40,741 nt of DNA from Microcoleus sp. LEGE 07076 (GTDB lineage Bacteria > Cyanobacteriota > Cyanobacteriia > Cyanobacteriales > Microcoleaceae), in assembly GCF_015207455.1 (NCBI RefSeq), contig NZ_JADEWV010000039.1, positions 1-40,741 on the forward strand, given 5' to 3'. Positions 1-7,220 of this stretch are shown in pieces. The stretch's first letter is position 1. Each line of letters opens with the position of its first letter. Below the pieces are notes generated by a model, which had not been told where the DNA came from, ran no database searches, and saw only the letters and a list, made by a program, of their open reading frames with translations. Made by a program: the position numbers and the translations under genes.

Positions 1-1859
1 GCATTAAATAAATCCCAATAAAAATACCTACATTCAGATATTAACCTAGCCGTAAAAATACTTTTTTTAAAATCTTCACTTGACAAAGTTACAATATCTT
101 TTCCTAAAGCAACAGCGTCAAGCATTTTTATACTCATACTTGTCCAATTCCAATGAGATATTTCTATAGCTGCTAAGTTAGATTTTCGATCTATCCAGTG
201 AATAATTTCGCCTACAATAGTGATGTCTCTTTGTATTTCTATAACTTTGATATTAATAAATTCAAGATGAGTGCTAGAGTCTTTCAGTATTTCAATTGTC
301 AGCAAAAATATTTCTTTCCACTGCCTCTCTGTAATGTGATTTACGAATTTTTCTAGCTCGGATAGCTTGCAAAACCGCTTCGCTACTAAATACTCTTGAA
401 ACGTCAGGTGCGAAAACGACCAAACCTTCTGTGCCCTCTCAATCAACAATCCATGCTGCTTTTCCATCGCCTTCAAAACCACCCCACTATCCCGCTGCCC
501 AATCCCCAAAAACTCCGCAATATATCCCTCAATTTCCGCCTGCTCAAATAGCACATATTGCTCTTGCTCAAACTTCTTCACTGCCAAAAAGCTCAATAAC
601 TCCAGCTTCCGCTCTACCGACAAATCACGATAAATCTCATCCCGATCGATCTCCCGCGACTTGTCCCACCGCTCCAGTAGCAACTCTAAGCCATCTTCAT
701 AAAGCTCCGATCGCTTCGAGCAAAACTTCCCCGTCTTGTAAAACACCGCACAGGTCAAACTCAGCAAAATCGGCGTAATTGTTAACTCCCGAATCGGCTT
801 ATTCGACTCTAAAAATAGTTGTTCTAAAAACTCCTTTGTCTTCGCAAGTCCCGCCGACTCATCCCCCATCACCGTCTTAAACCAATGTTCTGAAAACAAT
901 TGCACCTGCGTTTCATTAAAATCCGCCACCTCCACAAACTGAAAGCGTAGAGATTTCCAGTCCATTTCGCCAGTAAAACTCTGCGTTCGACAGGTCACAA
1001 TTACTTGCACCTGCGGATAGTCACGAGCAAACTTCTTAATTTCCTCGGTGATCTTCTTCCCATTGCCCCCCGTCACCTCATCTAACCCATCCAGCAGAAC
1101 CAGCACCCGACCTTGCTTGAGTAAGGTTTCTGCATCTGATAACTTCCAACATTTCTCTAGATAAGGCTTTAGGGTATAGGAAACCTCACGTCCATCCCTC
1201 ACAAAATCCCGCAGCCTAATCAAAAACGGAATCCGGTGCGCTTGTAAATTCCCTGCATTGCACTCCGTTACCCCTCGTTGCAAATATGTCGTTTTGCCCG
1301 AACCCGGTTTGCCCACCACCATTAGGTTTGTATTCTTCGCCAGCACCTCTAAGCCTGACACTCGTTCCTGTTCCTTGCCCAAGCCAATGCGATCTAAACC
1401 TCGATGGCTGGGATTGTTCATGAAATCTTGTGACAAGTCATGGATTTCCGACTTACGACTACTACTCAGTTCCTCCAGAATGTTGACATCCACAAACAAC
1501 TCACCCAGCGGTACCCAACTATCCATCCCCCAAAGTGGCATAGTGCCGTGCAACCGTTGAATGTCATCGTGGAGGCGCGATCGTACCTGCTGAACTAACG
1601 CATCAATATTAGAGTCTTTGTTTTGCACTGGTTCTGCTGCTTCTGGCTCAGCAATGTCTTCCCACTTTAGCCCTAGCTTTGTGCATACATCCATGAAAAC
1701 ATCGCAATCAATTGGGTTGCCTTTGAGCAAACTCCAGATGGTTTGTCGAGAACAATCCACAGCACCAGCCAGGTAAGTTTGTCCTCCTTGTTTTCGTTTC
1801 AATGCTTTTCGGATGTCTTTAATACCTTGTGTAGAAGCTTGGAGTGTTCGCCGTGCCAT
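1..1859 (-). CDS. HTH-NACHT NTPase (NLR-like), 3' end outside window
   Basis: Open from an ATG at 1859 down to the left edge with no stop: 619 codons, so the C-terminus is missing. Residues about 10-70 form a small helix-turn-helix-like domain (QGIKDIRKALKRK, then SRQTIWSLLKG, ending KWEDIAEP). A NACHT module follows: Walker A GKPGSGKTT at about 183-191, Walker B RVLVLLDGLDEV at about 251-262, then VTCRTQSF and the helical stretch ITPILLSLTC typical of NACHT proteins. A motif near SHLTFQEYLVAKRF marks the winged-helix end before the missing C-terminal sensor region. Bacterial NACHT proteins are NLR-related and several are antiphage factors; that role here is inferred from family only. The HTH resembles that of the NB-ARC protein starting at 34198. 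Five 9-bp direct repeats lie 30 bp upstream, and a small membrane protein is divergent. Confidence 0.88.
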   Translation of the reverse strand, partial: MARRTLQASTQGIKDIRKALKRKQGGQTYLAGAVDCSRQTIWSLLKGNPIDCDVFMDVCTKLGLKWEDIAEPEAAEPVQNKDSNIDALVQQVRSRLHDDIQRLHGTMPLWGMDSWVPLGELFVDVNILEELSSSRKSEIHDLSQDFMNNPSHRGLDRIGLGKEQERVSGLEVLAKNTNLMVVGKPGSGKTTYLQRGVTECNAGNLQAHRIPFLIRLRDFVRDGREVSYTLKPYLEKCWKLSDAETLLKQGRVLVLLDGLDEVTGGNGKKITEEIKKFARDYPQVQVIVTCRTQSFTGEMDWKSLRFQFVEVADFNETQVQLFSEHWFKTVMGDESAGLAKTKEFLEQLFLESNKPIRELTITPILLSLTCAVFYKTGKFCSKRSELYEDGLELLLERWDKSREIDRDEIYRDLSVERKLELLSFLAVKKFEQEQYVLFEQAEIEGYIAEFLGIGQRDSGVVLKAMEKQHGLLIERAQKVWSFSHLTFQEYLVAKRFCKLSELEKFVNHITERQWKEIFLLTIEILKDSSTHLEFINIKVIEIQRDITIVGEIIHWIDRKSNLAAIEISHWNWTSMSIKMLDAVALGKDIVTLSSEDFKKSIFTARLISECRYFYWDLFN

Positions 1860-1889
1860 TAACAAACCTAGAAGTTTATCCTCTCAATT

Positions 1890-1934
1890 ATGGCAAATCT
1901 GACAAGTTTGACAAGTCTGACAAGTCTGACAAAT
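1890..1934. repeat. Five 9-bp direct repeats upstream of the NACHT gene
   Basis: Read in the direction of the NACHT gene, the array is ATTTGTCAG, ACTTGTCAG, ACTTGTCAA, ACTTGTCAG and the diverged ATTTGCCAT, contiguous with exact 9-bp period. It ends 30 bp before the ATG at 1859 and lies between that gene and the divergent ORF at 2009. The consensus AYTTGTCAR and its position suggest an iterated operator, possibly for the HTH domain of the NACHT protein itself. Function is inferred. Confidence 0.85.
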
Positions 1935-2008
1935 AGTCAAACACTTACTCTGACCATGCTTCGGAGCCTTTTTGAAACGATGTAAGAGTCGATTTCAAAC
2001 TACTCCTG

Positions 2009-2173
2009 ATGAAACTGTCCAACAAAAAGAAATGGCTGAAAGTAATCGAATTTGCAGTGGTTGGCTTTGCGACTTTGTGCGATCCAACAGCAGGCGGGTT
2101 ACTGTTTCTGCTCAAGCTGTGCTTTCTAGGCCTGACAACATTGCAGAAAGATGATCCGACTGAAACAGACTAA
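2009..2173 (+). CDS. Putative 54-aa membrane protein divergent from the NACHT gene
   Basis: An ATG at 2009 opens a 54-residue frame ending with TAA at 2171-2173. It has a basic N-terminus (MKLSNKKKWLKV), a hydrophobic helix (IEFAVVGFATLC), a short DPTAGG turn, a second hydrophobic run (LLFLLKLCFLGL) and an acidic tail (QKDDPTETD). This is the profile of a small helical-hairpin inner-membrane protein. No clear Shine-Dalgarno is visible. A longer 60-codon frame (1972-2154) overlaps in another phase but has no such organisation. The gene is divergent from the NACHT gene, and the 9-bp array lies between them, so the two could be co-controlled. I do not recognise the family. Confidence 0.45.
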   Translation: MKLSNKKKWLKVIEFAVVGFATLCDPTAGGLLFLLKLCFLGLTTLQKDDPTETD

Positions 2174-2456
2174 TGACAAACGGACAAAACCGCGTTTGTG
2201 CGATCGCCAGCAATTCGATCGAGAGCCAGCCATCACGAGGCGATCGCTTCCTCATACTCCAGTTAAGTCTACCAAGGAGCAATAGTTAAATTAGTCTCAC
2301 GATTTGTAGGTGCGATCGCTCGTCAAACTATCGAGCGATCGCCCGTTTATTGCGATCGAAGTAATTCTCATCCTGACGCTAAAGCTGCTTCAGAATTTCG
2401 ATTTTGCACTAGGATAGAGAAAGCAGCCGAGGAACTTTAGCTAGGAACTTACTTTT

Positions 2457-2729
2457 ATGACTCATCCCACCCTTAGCCGCGAAGAAATTGCTCAGCGTGG
2501 CAAAGAGATATACCAACAACGCATCCGTACCCATATTGAAACAACAGAGAATATCGGTAAAATCATCGCGATCGATCTCAATACTGGTGAATACGAGATT
2601 GACAAAGATTTGCTAGCAGCTTGTCATCGCCTGCAAGCCAAACAGCCTAATACCATCACTTGGGCAGAGCGCATCGGTTATGATGCTGTATACGCAATCG
2701 GTGGAACATTGGTTAGGACAGCATTGTGA
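2457..2729 (+). CDS. Conserved hypothetical protein, first gene of a two-gene operon
   Basis: A 90-residue soluble protein starting MTHPTLSREEIAQRG. It has a helical N-terminal half (EEIAQRGKEIYQQRIR) and a short beta-like segment (KIIAIDLNTGEYEID) followed by a helix. Small proteins of this type are often paired in cyanobacteria with an aspartic-protease-fold protein, as here: the next gene starts at a GTG that overlaps this stop by 4 bp (GTGA), implying translational coupling. It could be an antitoxin-like or adaptor partner. I cannot assign a reaction. An AGGAAC stretch lies about 12 nt upstream of the ATG as a weak ribosome-binding site. Confidence 0.75.
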   Translation: MTHPTLSREEIAQRGKEIYQQRIRTHIETTENIGKIIAIDLNTGEYEIDKDLLAACHRLQAKQPNTITWAERIGYDAVYAIGGTLVRTAL

Positions 2730-3094
2730 TTAATGGAATAGTTGTTGGGCTTCAAGCACGCATGGGAATTATTCTCTACCCTCCGGGACGTGCAGAAATA
2801 GAAATCGAATGTGTTATTGATACAGGCTTTGAAGGGTTCTTAACTTTGCCGCCTACTGTAGTTACAGAGCTTCAGTTACCTTACGTTGCACCAATTAATG
2901 CAAATTTGGCTGACAACTCCCGCATCGTAACCAACGTTCATCAAGGCACGATCCTTTGGAATGGGGTGGAGCAAGTGATTCCAGTTTTAGCAATGGGTCG
3001 TCGTCCTCTCATCGGGACAGCACTTTTAGAAGATTATCATCTTAGTATTGATTTTTGCGAAGGAGGCATCGTACTGGTAGATGACATCATGTAA
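2726..3094 (+). CDS. Clan AA (retropepsin-like) aspartic protease family protein
   Basis: A 122-residue protein with the pepsin/retropepsin half-site motif VIDTGFEGFLTLP at about residues 29-41, where DTG carries the catalytic Asp. Downstream are the hydrophobic flap-like and hairpin segments and the conserved end GTALLEDYHLSIDF seen in bacterial clan AA proteins. Single-domain members act as homodimers if they are proteolytic; the substrate is unknown. The start is GTG at 2726, overlapping the stop of the upstream gene by 4 bp. Its 3' end overlaps the convergent XRE-type gene by 8 bp. Confidence 0.8.
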   Translation: MINGIVVGLQARMGIILYPPGRAEIEIECVIDTGFEGFLTLPPTVVTELQLPYVAPINANLADNSRIVTNVHQGTILWNGVEQVIPVLAMGRRPLIGTALLEDYHLSIDFCEGGIVLVDDIM

Positions 3095-3356
3095 TTTCTG
3101 GATCGAGTCGATTGAGGAAAATCAGTAGCTTGTCCTCGCTAAACTGTTGAAACTCTCCGTTCATTAAATGAGATACTTCTAGCTGTGCAATGCCAAGAAG
3201 TTGACTAACTTCGCGTTGTTTCAAGTTGCGTTGTTTCAGGATACGGATTACTTGAATCCCGATTTTGCCTCGCATAAAAAGTTCATCTGCATCCTGGAAT
3301 CCAAGGTCAGCAAATACATTACCGCTGCTTTCTTCAAAAATCGGTTCTTGTGTCAT
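3087..3356 (-). CDS. XRE-family HTH protein, HigA-like antitoxin
   Basis: An 89-residue protein starting MTQEPIFEES. The frame is open 23 codons further upstream, but the chosen ATG at 3356 follows GAGAGAAC, a suitable ribosome-binding site, and matches the usual family start. Residues about 30-70 form an HTH_XRE (VIRILKQRNLKQREVSQLLG, then QLEVSHLMNGEF). The N-terminal 'SGNVFADLGFQDADELFMR' is characteristic of antitoxins that work with HigB/RelE-like toxins. No such toxin gene adjoins it on either side, so it is an orphan regulator or antitoxin. It is divergent from the Rpn-type gene starting at 3409. Confidence 0.82.
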   Translation of the reverse strand: MTQEPIFEESSGNVFADLGFQDADELFMRGKIGIQVIRILKQRNLKQREVSQLLGIAQLEVSHLMNGEFQQFSEDKLLIFLNRLDPEIT

Positions 3357-3408
3357 AGTTCTCTCTTGACATGGTATAGTACCAATCTTCGATTCCCATC
3401 GACAACTG

Positions 3409-4539
3409 ATGAAAACAGACACCATTTTCTACAGCCTGTTTCAAGAATTTCCCCGCTTTTTCTTTGAACTAATCGATCGCCCTCCAGACGAAGCCGCCGC
3501 CTATGAATTCACCTCCCGCGAAATCAAACAACTCGCATTCCGCATCGACGGCTTATTTCTCCCCAAAACCGAAGCACCGGAAAAACCCTTTTACTTAGCG
3601 GAAGTTCAGTTTCAACCCGATCCCGACTTGTACTACCGCATCTTTGGCGAACTCTTTCTCTATCTGCGACAATACAAACCCGTCAATCCTTGGCGCGTGG
3701 TTGTCATCTATCCCAATCGTCGCATCGAACACGAACAGATGCTGCAATTTCAGGAGCTCCTAACCAGTCAGCGTGTCCAACGGATTTACCTCGATGAATT
3801 GCCAGAAGCAGCCGATCAATCGCTGGGAGTGAAAATTGTTAAACTGGTAATCGAGCCAGCAGAGACAGCCGCAGAGCAAGCACGGCAATCGATCGCCCTG
3901 GCCCGACAACAGTTATCCGATCCGATCGTTCTACGCGATTTAATCAACCTCATCGAAACAATTATCGTCTACAAACTCCCCCAAAAAAGCCGCGAGGAAA
4001 TTGCCGCCATGTTGAATTTAAGCGAACTCAGACAAACTCGATTTTATCAGGAAGTCAAGCAAGAAGGTTTAGAAGAAGGACTCGAACAAGGTGAATTGCA
4101 GGCGAAGTTAGAAGCCATTCGTCGCATGATCGCGTTTGGAATGAATTTAGAGACGATCGCCCAATTATTAGATTTGTCTCTCGAATTTGTGCGGCAAACA
4201 ATTAACAAAATCCAACGGGAATCGATGTCACTACCCGAACAAAATATCGACTCGTTTATCGAACTCTTAACTCAGCAGCGATCGCTCTTTTCGGCCGCAC
4301 AATTAACGGAACTAGCGCAGCTAATTGAACCATTATCCGACGAGAGCGATGTTCTTGCAGCAGCGATTTCATCCTGGGCTGAAAATTACCCTGCAATTGG
4401 GGAAGCTCGATCCAAACTGCTCGAACCAATACCGCCAAGTAACGCATCAGAAATAGCAGCAGAAAGCCCAGAAAGTAGCGAATCTCCAATGGGCGATCGG
4501 CTTAATAAACAAGCTCTCAAAAATGCTATTTTATTGTAG
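3409..4539 (+). CDS. Rpn-family (DUF2887) PD-(D/E)XK nuclease-like protein
   Basis: A 376-residue protein beginning MKTDTIFYSLFQEFP, typical of cyanobacterial DUF2887/Rpn proteins. The N-terminal PD-(D/E)XK-like core has FRIDGLF (D47) and YLAEVQFQ (E65, Q67), followed by conserved ELFLYLRQY and WRVVVIYP. A charged helix (QEGLEEGLEQGELQAKLEAI, about 220-240) precedes a short HTH-like unit (IAQLLDLSLEFVRQTI). The C-terminal 90 residues are Ser/Glu-rich and look like an added tail. Rpn proteins are related to transposase-type nucleases and, in E. coli, cleave DNA and promote recA-independent recombination. The start lies 52 bp from the divergent antitoxin-like gene. Confidence 0.85.
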   Translation: MKTDTIFYSLFQEFPRFFFELIDRPPDEAAAYEFTSREIKQLAFRIDGLFLPKTEAPEKPFYLAEVQFQPDPDLYYRIFGELFLYLRQYKPVNPWRVVVIYPNRRIEHEQMLQFQELLTSQRVQRIYLDELPEAADQSLGVKIVKLVIEPAETAAEQARQSIALARQQLSDPIVLRDLINLIETIIVYKLPQKSREEIAAMLNLSELRQTRFYQEVKQEGLEEGLEQGELQAKLEAIRRMIAFGMNLETIAQLLDLSLEFVRQTINKIQRESMSLPEQNIDSFIELLTQQRSLFSAAQLTELAQLIEPLSDESDVLAAAISSWAENYPAIGEARSKLLEPIPPSNASEIAAESPESSESPMGDRLNKQALKNAILL

Positions 4540-4564
4540 CGCAGAACAGCTTACCTCTTTTATG

Positions 4565-4628
4565 ATTCGGCGGTTGAAACCGCTACTACACAAACAAAGC
4601 CCACCTCCGCGGGCTAAGAAATAAAGAG
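4565..4628. repeat. Dispersed palindromic repeat (GCGGTTTCAACCGC family)
   Basis: Contains CGGCGGTTGAAACCGC followed by a TACACAAAC linker and a second palindromic part around ACCTCCGCGGGCT. The same unit occurs in inverse orientation, in tandem, at about 35870-36060. Repeats of this kind occur in high copy in related cyanobacterial genomes. Confidence 0.75.
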
Positions 4629-4724
4629 GGTTTTTAAGCTAAATTGCAAGGCTCTTGTAGGGGCAATCCCCCCGTGGTTGCCCCTAGCCCTAGGCATAGT
4701 GCGTCTCTAAAAAACAGAATAGTC

Positions 4725-4757
4725 AGAGCCCCGACTTCTTTAAGAAGTCGGGGCTCT
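4725..4757. terminator. Perfect 16-bp hairpin between convergent genes
   Basis: AGAGCCCCGACTTCTT and its exact reverse complement are separated by one base (arms 4725-4740 and 4742-4757). It lies between the convergent Rpn-type gene (ends 4539) and the NfeD-like gene (ends 4781). There is no long T run on either side, so it may be a dispersed palindromic repeat acting as a bidirectional transcription barrier. Confidence 0.6.
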
Positions 4758-4780
4758 AAGGTTATGAATTACTTTCTGGT

Positions 4781-5068
4781 TTAGTCGGCGGGAGCGAGGG
4801 AAACTAAGAGAGTGATGTTGTCAACGCCGATGACATAAACCGTGTCTCCAGGTGTGAGGGTGATTTGGCGATCGCACCGTGCGGGCCACCAGCTACCTTG
4901 GAAGCGGACGCGACCTGTTTGATTCGGGTAAATCGATTCATCGACGACTGCTTCTTCGTTGAAATAGTTAAAGTTGGTGTTGACGTAATTTTTGAGTAAC
5001 ATATTGTTAGCTGCGCTGTATCCTTGAGTGGAAAAAATTGAACCGAAAGCTTTTACTACGTTGAACAT
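4781..5068 (-). CDS. NfeD-like OB-fold protein, short form
   Basis: A 95-residue protein ([16 protein letters not shown]). The frame extends 57 codons further upstream, but the ATG at 5068 has an excellent ribosome-binding site (AAAGGAG, 9 nt upstream), and the upstream extension is Ser/Thr/Asn-rich with no family character. The C-terminal half (about 45-93) reads [15 protein letters not shown], then [19 protein letters not shown], the five-stranded OB-fold of NfeD C-terminal domains. Full NfeD proteins carry membrane helices and partner slipins; here there is only a short N-terminal linker, as in other cyanobacterial stand-alone NfeD-like genes. Function in membrane-protein quality control is inferred from family. 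Confidence 0.78.
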   Translation of the reverse strand: MFNVVKAFGSIFSTQGYSAANNMLLKNYVNTNFNYFNEEAVVDESIYPNQTGRVRFQGSWWPARCDRQITLTPGDTVYVIGVDNITLLVSLAPAD

Positions 5069-6087
5069 TTTAGTGACTCCTTTTGTGTTAAAATATATGG
5101 ATGTGTAATTGTCTTTCTGTGCTATTTGATCAGCTGTATTTGCTTGGCTTGAGATTGATTGGCCTGATATTTCATTGTTCTTGTCTGTGGTGCTTCCATC
5201 AGGATAAAAGGCAAAAAATTTTTGAAATATTGAAGGCATTTGAGCAGCGGTTGCCGGGAGTCTAAATCGACTAATTCCGAAGTATTGAATTAAGAATTTA
5301 GCGGTTTTGTCCTTGGCTGGATTTGCCTCAAGATTAGATGTTGTTAGCTACATTAGCGCTTGGTTGATTCCGCATTACTGTTGCTTTGAAGATGTTTTAT
5401 TTTTGCGTTGGCTTTTTTGACTCGGTTGTGATTCGTTTGCTTTACACTTACTAATTTGCCACGAGTCGAATGTCTGTGGTGCGATCGCCCTGACACTTTC
5501 GGGCTCCGGTACTGGCACAGGACACTTGTGTCCCGATAAACAACGATTTATCAGTATTTTCAGCCTATGACTCTGGCCGCTAGCTGTGCCAATTGAGCAA
5601 AGTGGACTACCGCCAGCGGTGAATTTTGAGTTTACGCAATGTCGATCGGCAAATCCGGAATATCGGTACATATCTAGTGCGCGAGTCACACCATCGCCGA
5701 TAAAATACCGTTATGGGCTTGTAGTGAGGGCCCAACTCCTCTCTCGTCTGATCAATACCCAAGTCCGATCGGAACTCACATCTTGCACCATTCTCGCTCG
5801 CACAGGCTGTCCGGCCTCTTCTTTCAAAAATTAAATTTTCTTGTGGGATGGGCGGGAGAGCCCGTCCGTGAAAGGCTAGTTGAGAATGGTGCAAGATATC
5901 CGATCGGAACCGATTTTGCGTACTTAGTCATCAAAAATGCACGCTGAGACTGACGCAGACCTCACGAAGCCGTAGGAGTTTTAGATCCGCAGAGTTCGAT
6001 CGCACCCTGCAATCGCAATTATTCAACAAGTCAAACTTAAAATCAATTCATAAATTCAGCATCTTAAATTCATAAAAGTCATAATTA
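5069..6087. other. Gene-poor intergenic region with repeats
   Basis: About 1 kb without a convincing gene; the open frames here have no recognisable domain and overlap one another on both strands. It holds a GGACACTTGTGTCC palindrome (5520-5533) inside a GC-rich repeat and the miniature inverted-repeat element at 5764-5910. The segment 5069-5239 keeps the NfeD-like frame open and is probably its 5' leader. Confidence 0.6.
5764..5910. mobile_element. Candidate miniature inverted-repeat element A
   Basis: TCTTGCACCATTCTC (5781-5795) and its exact complement (5882-5896) bound a ~115-bp non-coding core containing GGCGGGAGAGCCCGTCC. Outside both ends is the 12-bp direct repeat TCCGATCGGAAC (5764-5775 and 5899-5910), which resembles a target-site duplication, although CGATCG is itself palindromic so the repeat could instead be part of the element. 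Confidence 0.6.
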
Positions 6088-6555
6088 TCAAAAACTTTCT
6101 TGATACTGCATAATTGTTACAGGAACTCTGAATAAAATTTTAGCTAACTGAGACAAACCGAACTTGAATTTAAGCGACTGCGGCAAATCTTCCACAGGAA
6201 CTTCTAGGAACCCAAAGCGACTGTAAAATGATGCGAGTCGCTTTCCCAAACATTCTAAATATAGCGGTTTCGTAGCTTGTTGAATTAAATATTGTGTCAG
6301 GTAGCTTCCCAAACCTCGATCGCGCCAATCCTTCGCCACCACCAAACTACCCAACTCTTGCGCGCCCGTAAACTTCCGCAACTGGCCGCAAGCAGCCAAT
6401 TTCCCATCACATTCGATCACCCAAAATTGCTCCCAGCGCAACTGAGTCGGATCGAGTTTGGCGCTCCAAACTAACTTTCTAATTGATTTGATATCTTGCT
6501 CCGACGCTTGGCGGATTCTGCATTCTTGGGGTAAGGAAACAGAACTTGCAATCAT
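6088..6555 (-). CDS. GNAT-family N-acetyltransferase
   Basis: A 155-residue single-domain GNAT. The N-terminus (RIRQASEQDIKSIRKL) is the usual first strand and helix. Motif A is ELGSLVVAKDWRDRGLGSYL (about 67-86), with the acetyl-CoA pyrophosphate loop RDRGLG, and FYSRFGFLEVP (about 109-119) is the conserved C-terminal segment. The acetylated substrate cannot be read from sequence. Its ATG overlaps the stop of the upstream nuclease-like gene by 4 bp (ATGA), so both form a tightly coupled operon on the minus strand. The last 25 residues lengthen the usual fold. Confidence 0.85.
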   Translation of the reverse strand: MIASSVSLPQECRIRQASEQDIKSIRKLVWSAKLDPTQLRWEQFWVIECDGKLAACGQLRKFTGAQELGSLVVAKDWRDRGLGSYLTQYLIQQATKPLYLECLGKRLASFYSRFGFLEVPVEDLPQSLKFKFGLSQLAKILFRVPVTIMQYQESF

Positions 6556-7184
6556 GAGTTATAGCTGGAAACTACAGCAGCGATTCGTTTGAAAATGCGG
6601 AAAACTTCGTAAAAGTCCTGGCCGCGATCGATTACGAACTCATAAGATAAAGCGTACTGCGGAGTATCTTGTTTAACCAATTTAATGAATCTGAAGTTGC
6701 TGCCATTTGTCAGCATCCCAAAAGTTGGTCTGTCAGGATTGGGGTTACTCAGCATATAAAATAGCAATTGGGGAAGTCCCGCATCAAGGGAGTATTGAGC
6801 TCGCTTAGCTTCGATCGCCACAACCCAAAAAGATTCAATTAAAAGCAGAATATCAATGCTGCCTCTGACCAGTATACCTTCATCCAAAGTCAGAAGTTCC
6901 ACCGATTTTTCGGACTCTATGTGAAACGGAGTTAGAAAAAAATCTGCTAAAAATAGCAAAGGAGCTAGTACCACCATTTTCACGGTATCTTCTATCATGG
7001 GGTACTCGGCACTGTTAGTATAGCCAACCTTTATTTTGTCTAGATATCGCTTTTCTTCATCAGTAATTTCAGGTAAATCGTCAATCCATTCTCGGAAAAA
7101 TTGCTCGTCTTCAGCAAGTTGGAAGTTAAATTTTGTTTTGACATCGCGCAGTGTCAGTGCTTTTGCTTGAATTGATTGTGTCAT
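6552..7184 (-). CDS. PD-(D/E)XK nuclease-like protein (restriction endonuclease subunit R type)
   Basis: A 210-residue protein with a PD-(D/E)XK-like core: E66 in the helix PMIEDTVKMVV, D111 in VRGSIDILLL, and E125 and K127 in WVVAIEAKRA. These are followed by QLLFYMLSN and TFGMLTNGSNFRFIKL, as in the N-terminal nuclease domain of type I restriction R subunits and in many stand-alone cyanobacterial homologues. No helicase domain, methylase or specificity subunit is nearby, so it is not a complete restriction system. It overlaps the GNAT gene by 4 bp. Confidence 0.75.
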   Translation of the reverse strand: MTQSIQAKALTLRDVKTKFNFQLAEDEQFFREWIDDLPEITDEEKRYLDKIKVGYTNSAEYPMIEDTVKMVVLAPLLFLADFFLTPFHIESEKSVELLTLDEGILVRGSIDILLLIESFWVVAIEAKRAQYSLDAGLPQLLFYMLSNPNPDRPTFGMLTNGSNFRFIKLVKQDTPQYALSYEFVIDRGQDFYEVFRIFKRIAAVVSSYNS

Positions 7185-7220
7185 AACTTTGCATCTTCAA
7201 TTTAAATTTATTCTAGCATA

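Noticed and set aside
431-1560. Plus-strand open frames of 115 and 100 codons
   Set aside because: They are shadows of the NACHT gene on the minus strand, whose motifs (Walker A/B) are clear.
1972-2154. 60-codon plus-strand frame
   Set aside because: No domain or hydrophobic pattern; the overlapping 54-codon frame at 2009 has a coherent membrane-protein layout.
5375-5894. Overlapping frames on both strands in the 5.1-6.1 kb gap
   Set aside because: No conserved motif, no ribosome-binding sites, and they run through an inverted-repeat element.
6552-7184. Part of a type I restriction-modification system
   Set aside because: No helicase domain, methylase or specificity gene is adjacent; only a nuclease-like domain is present.
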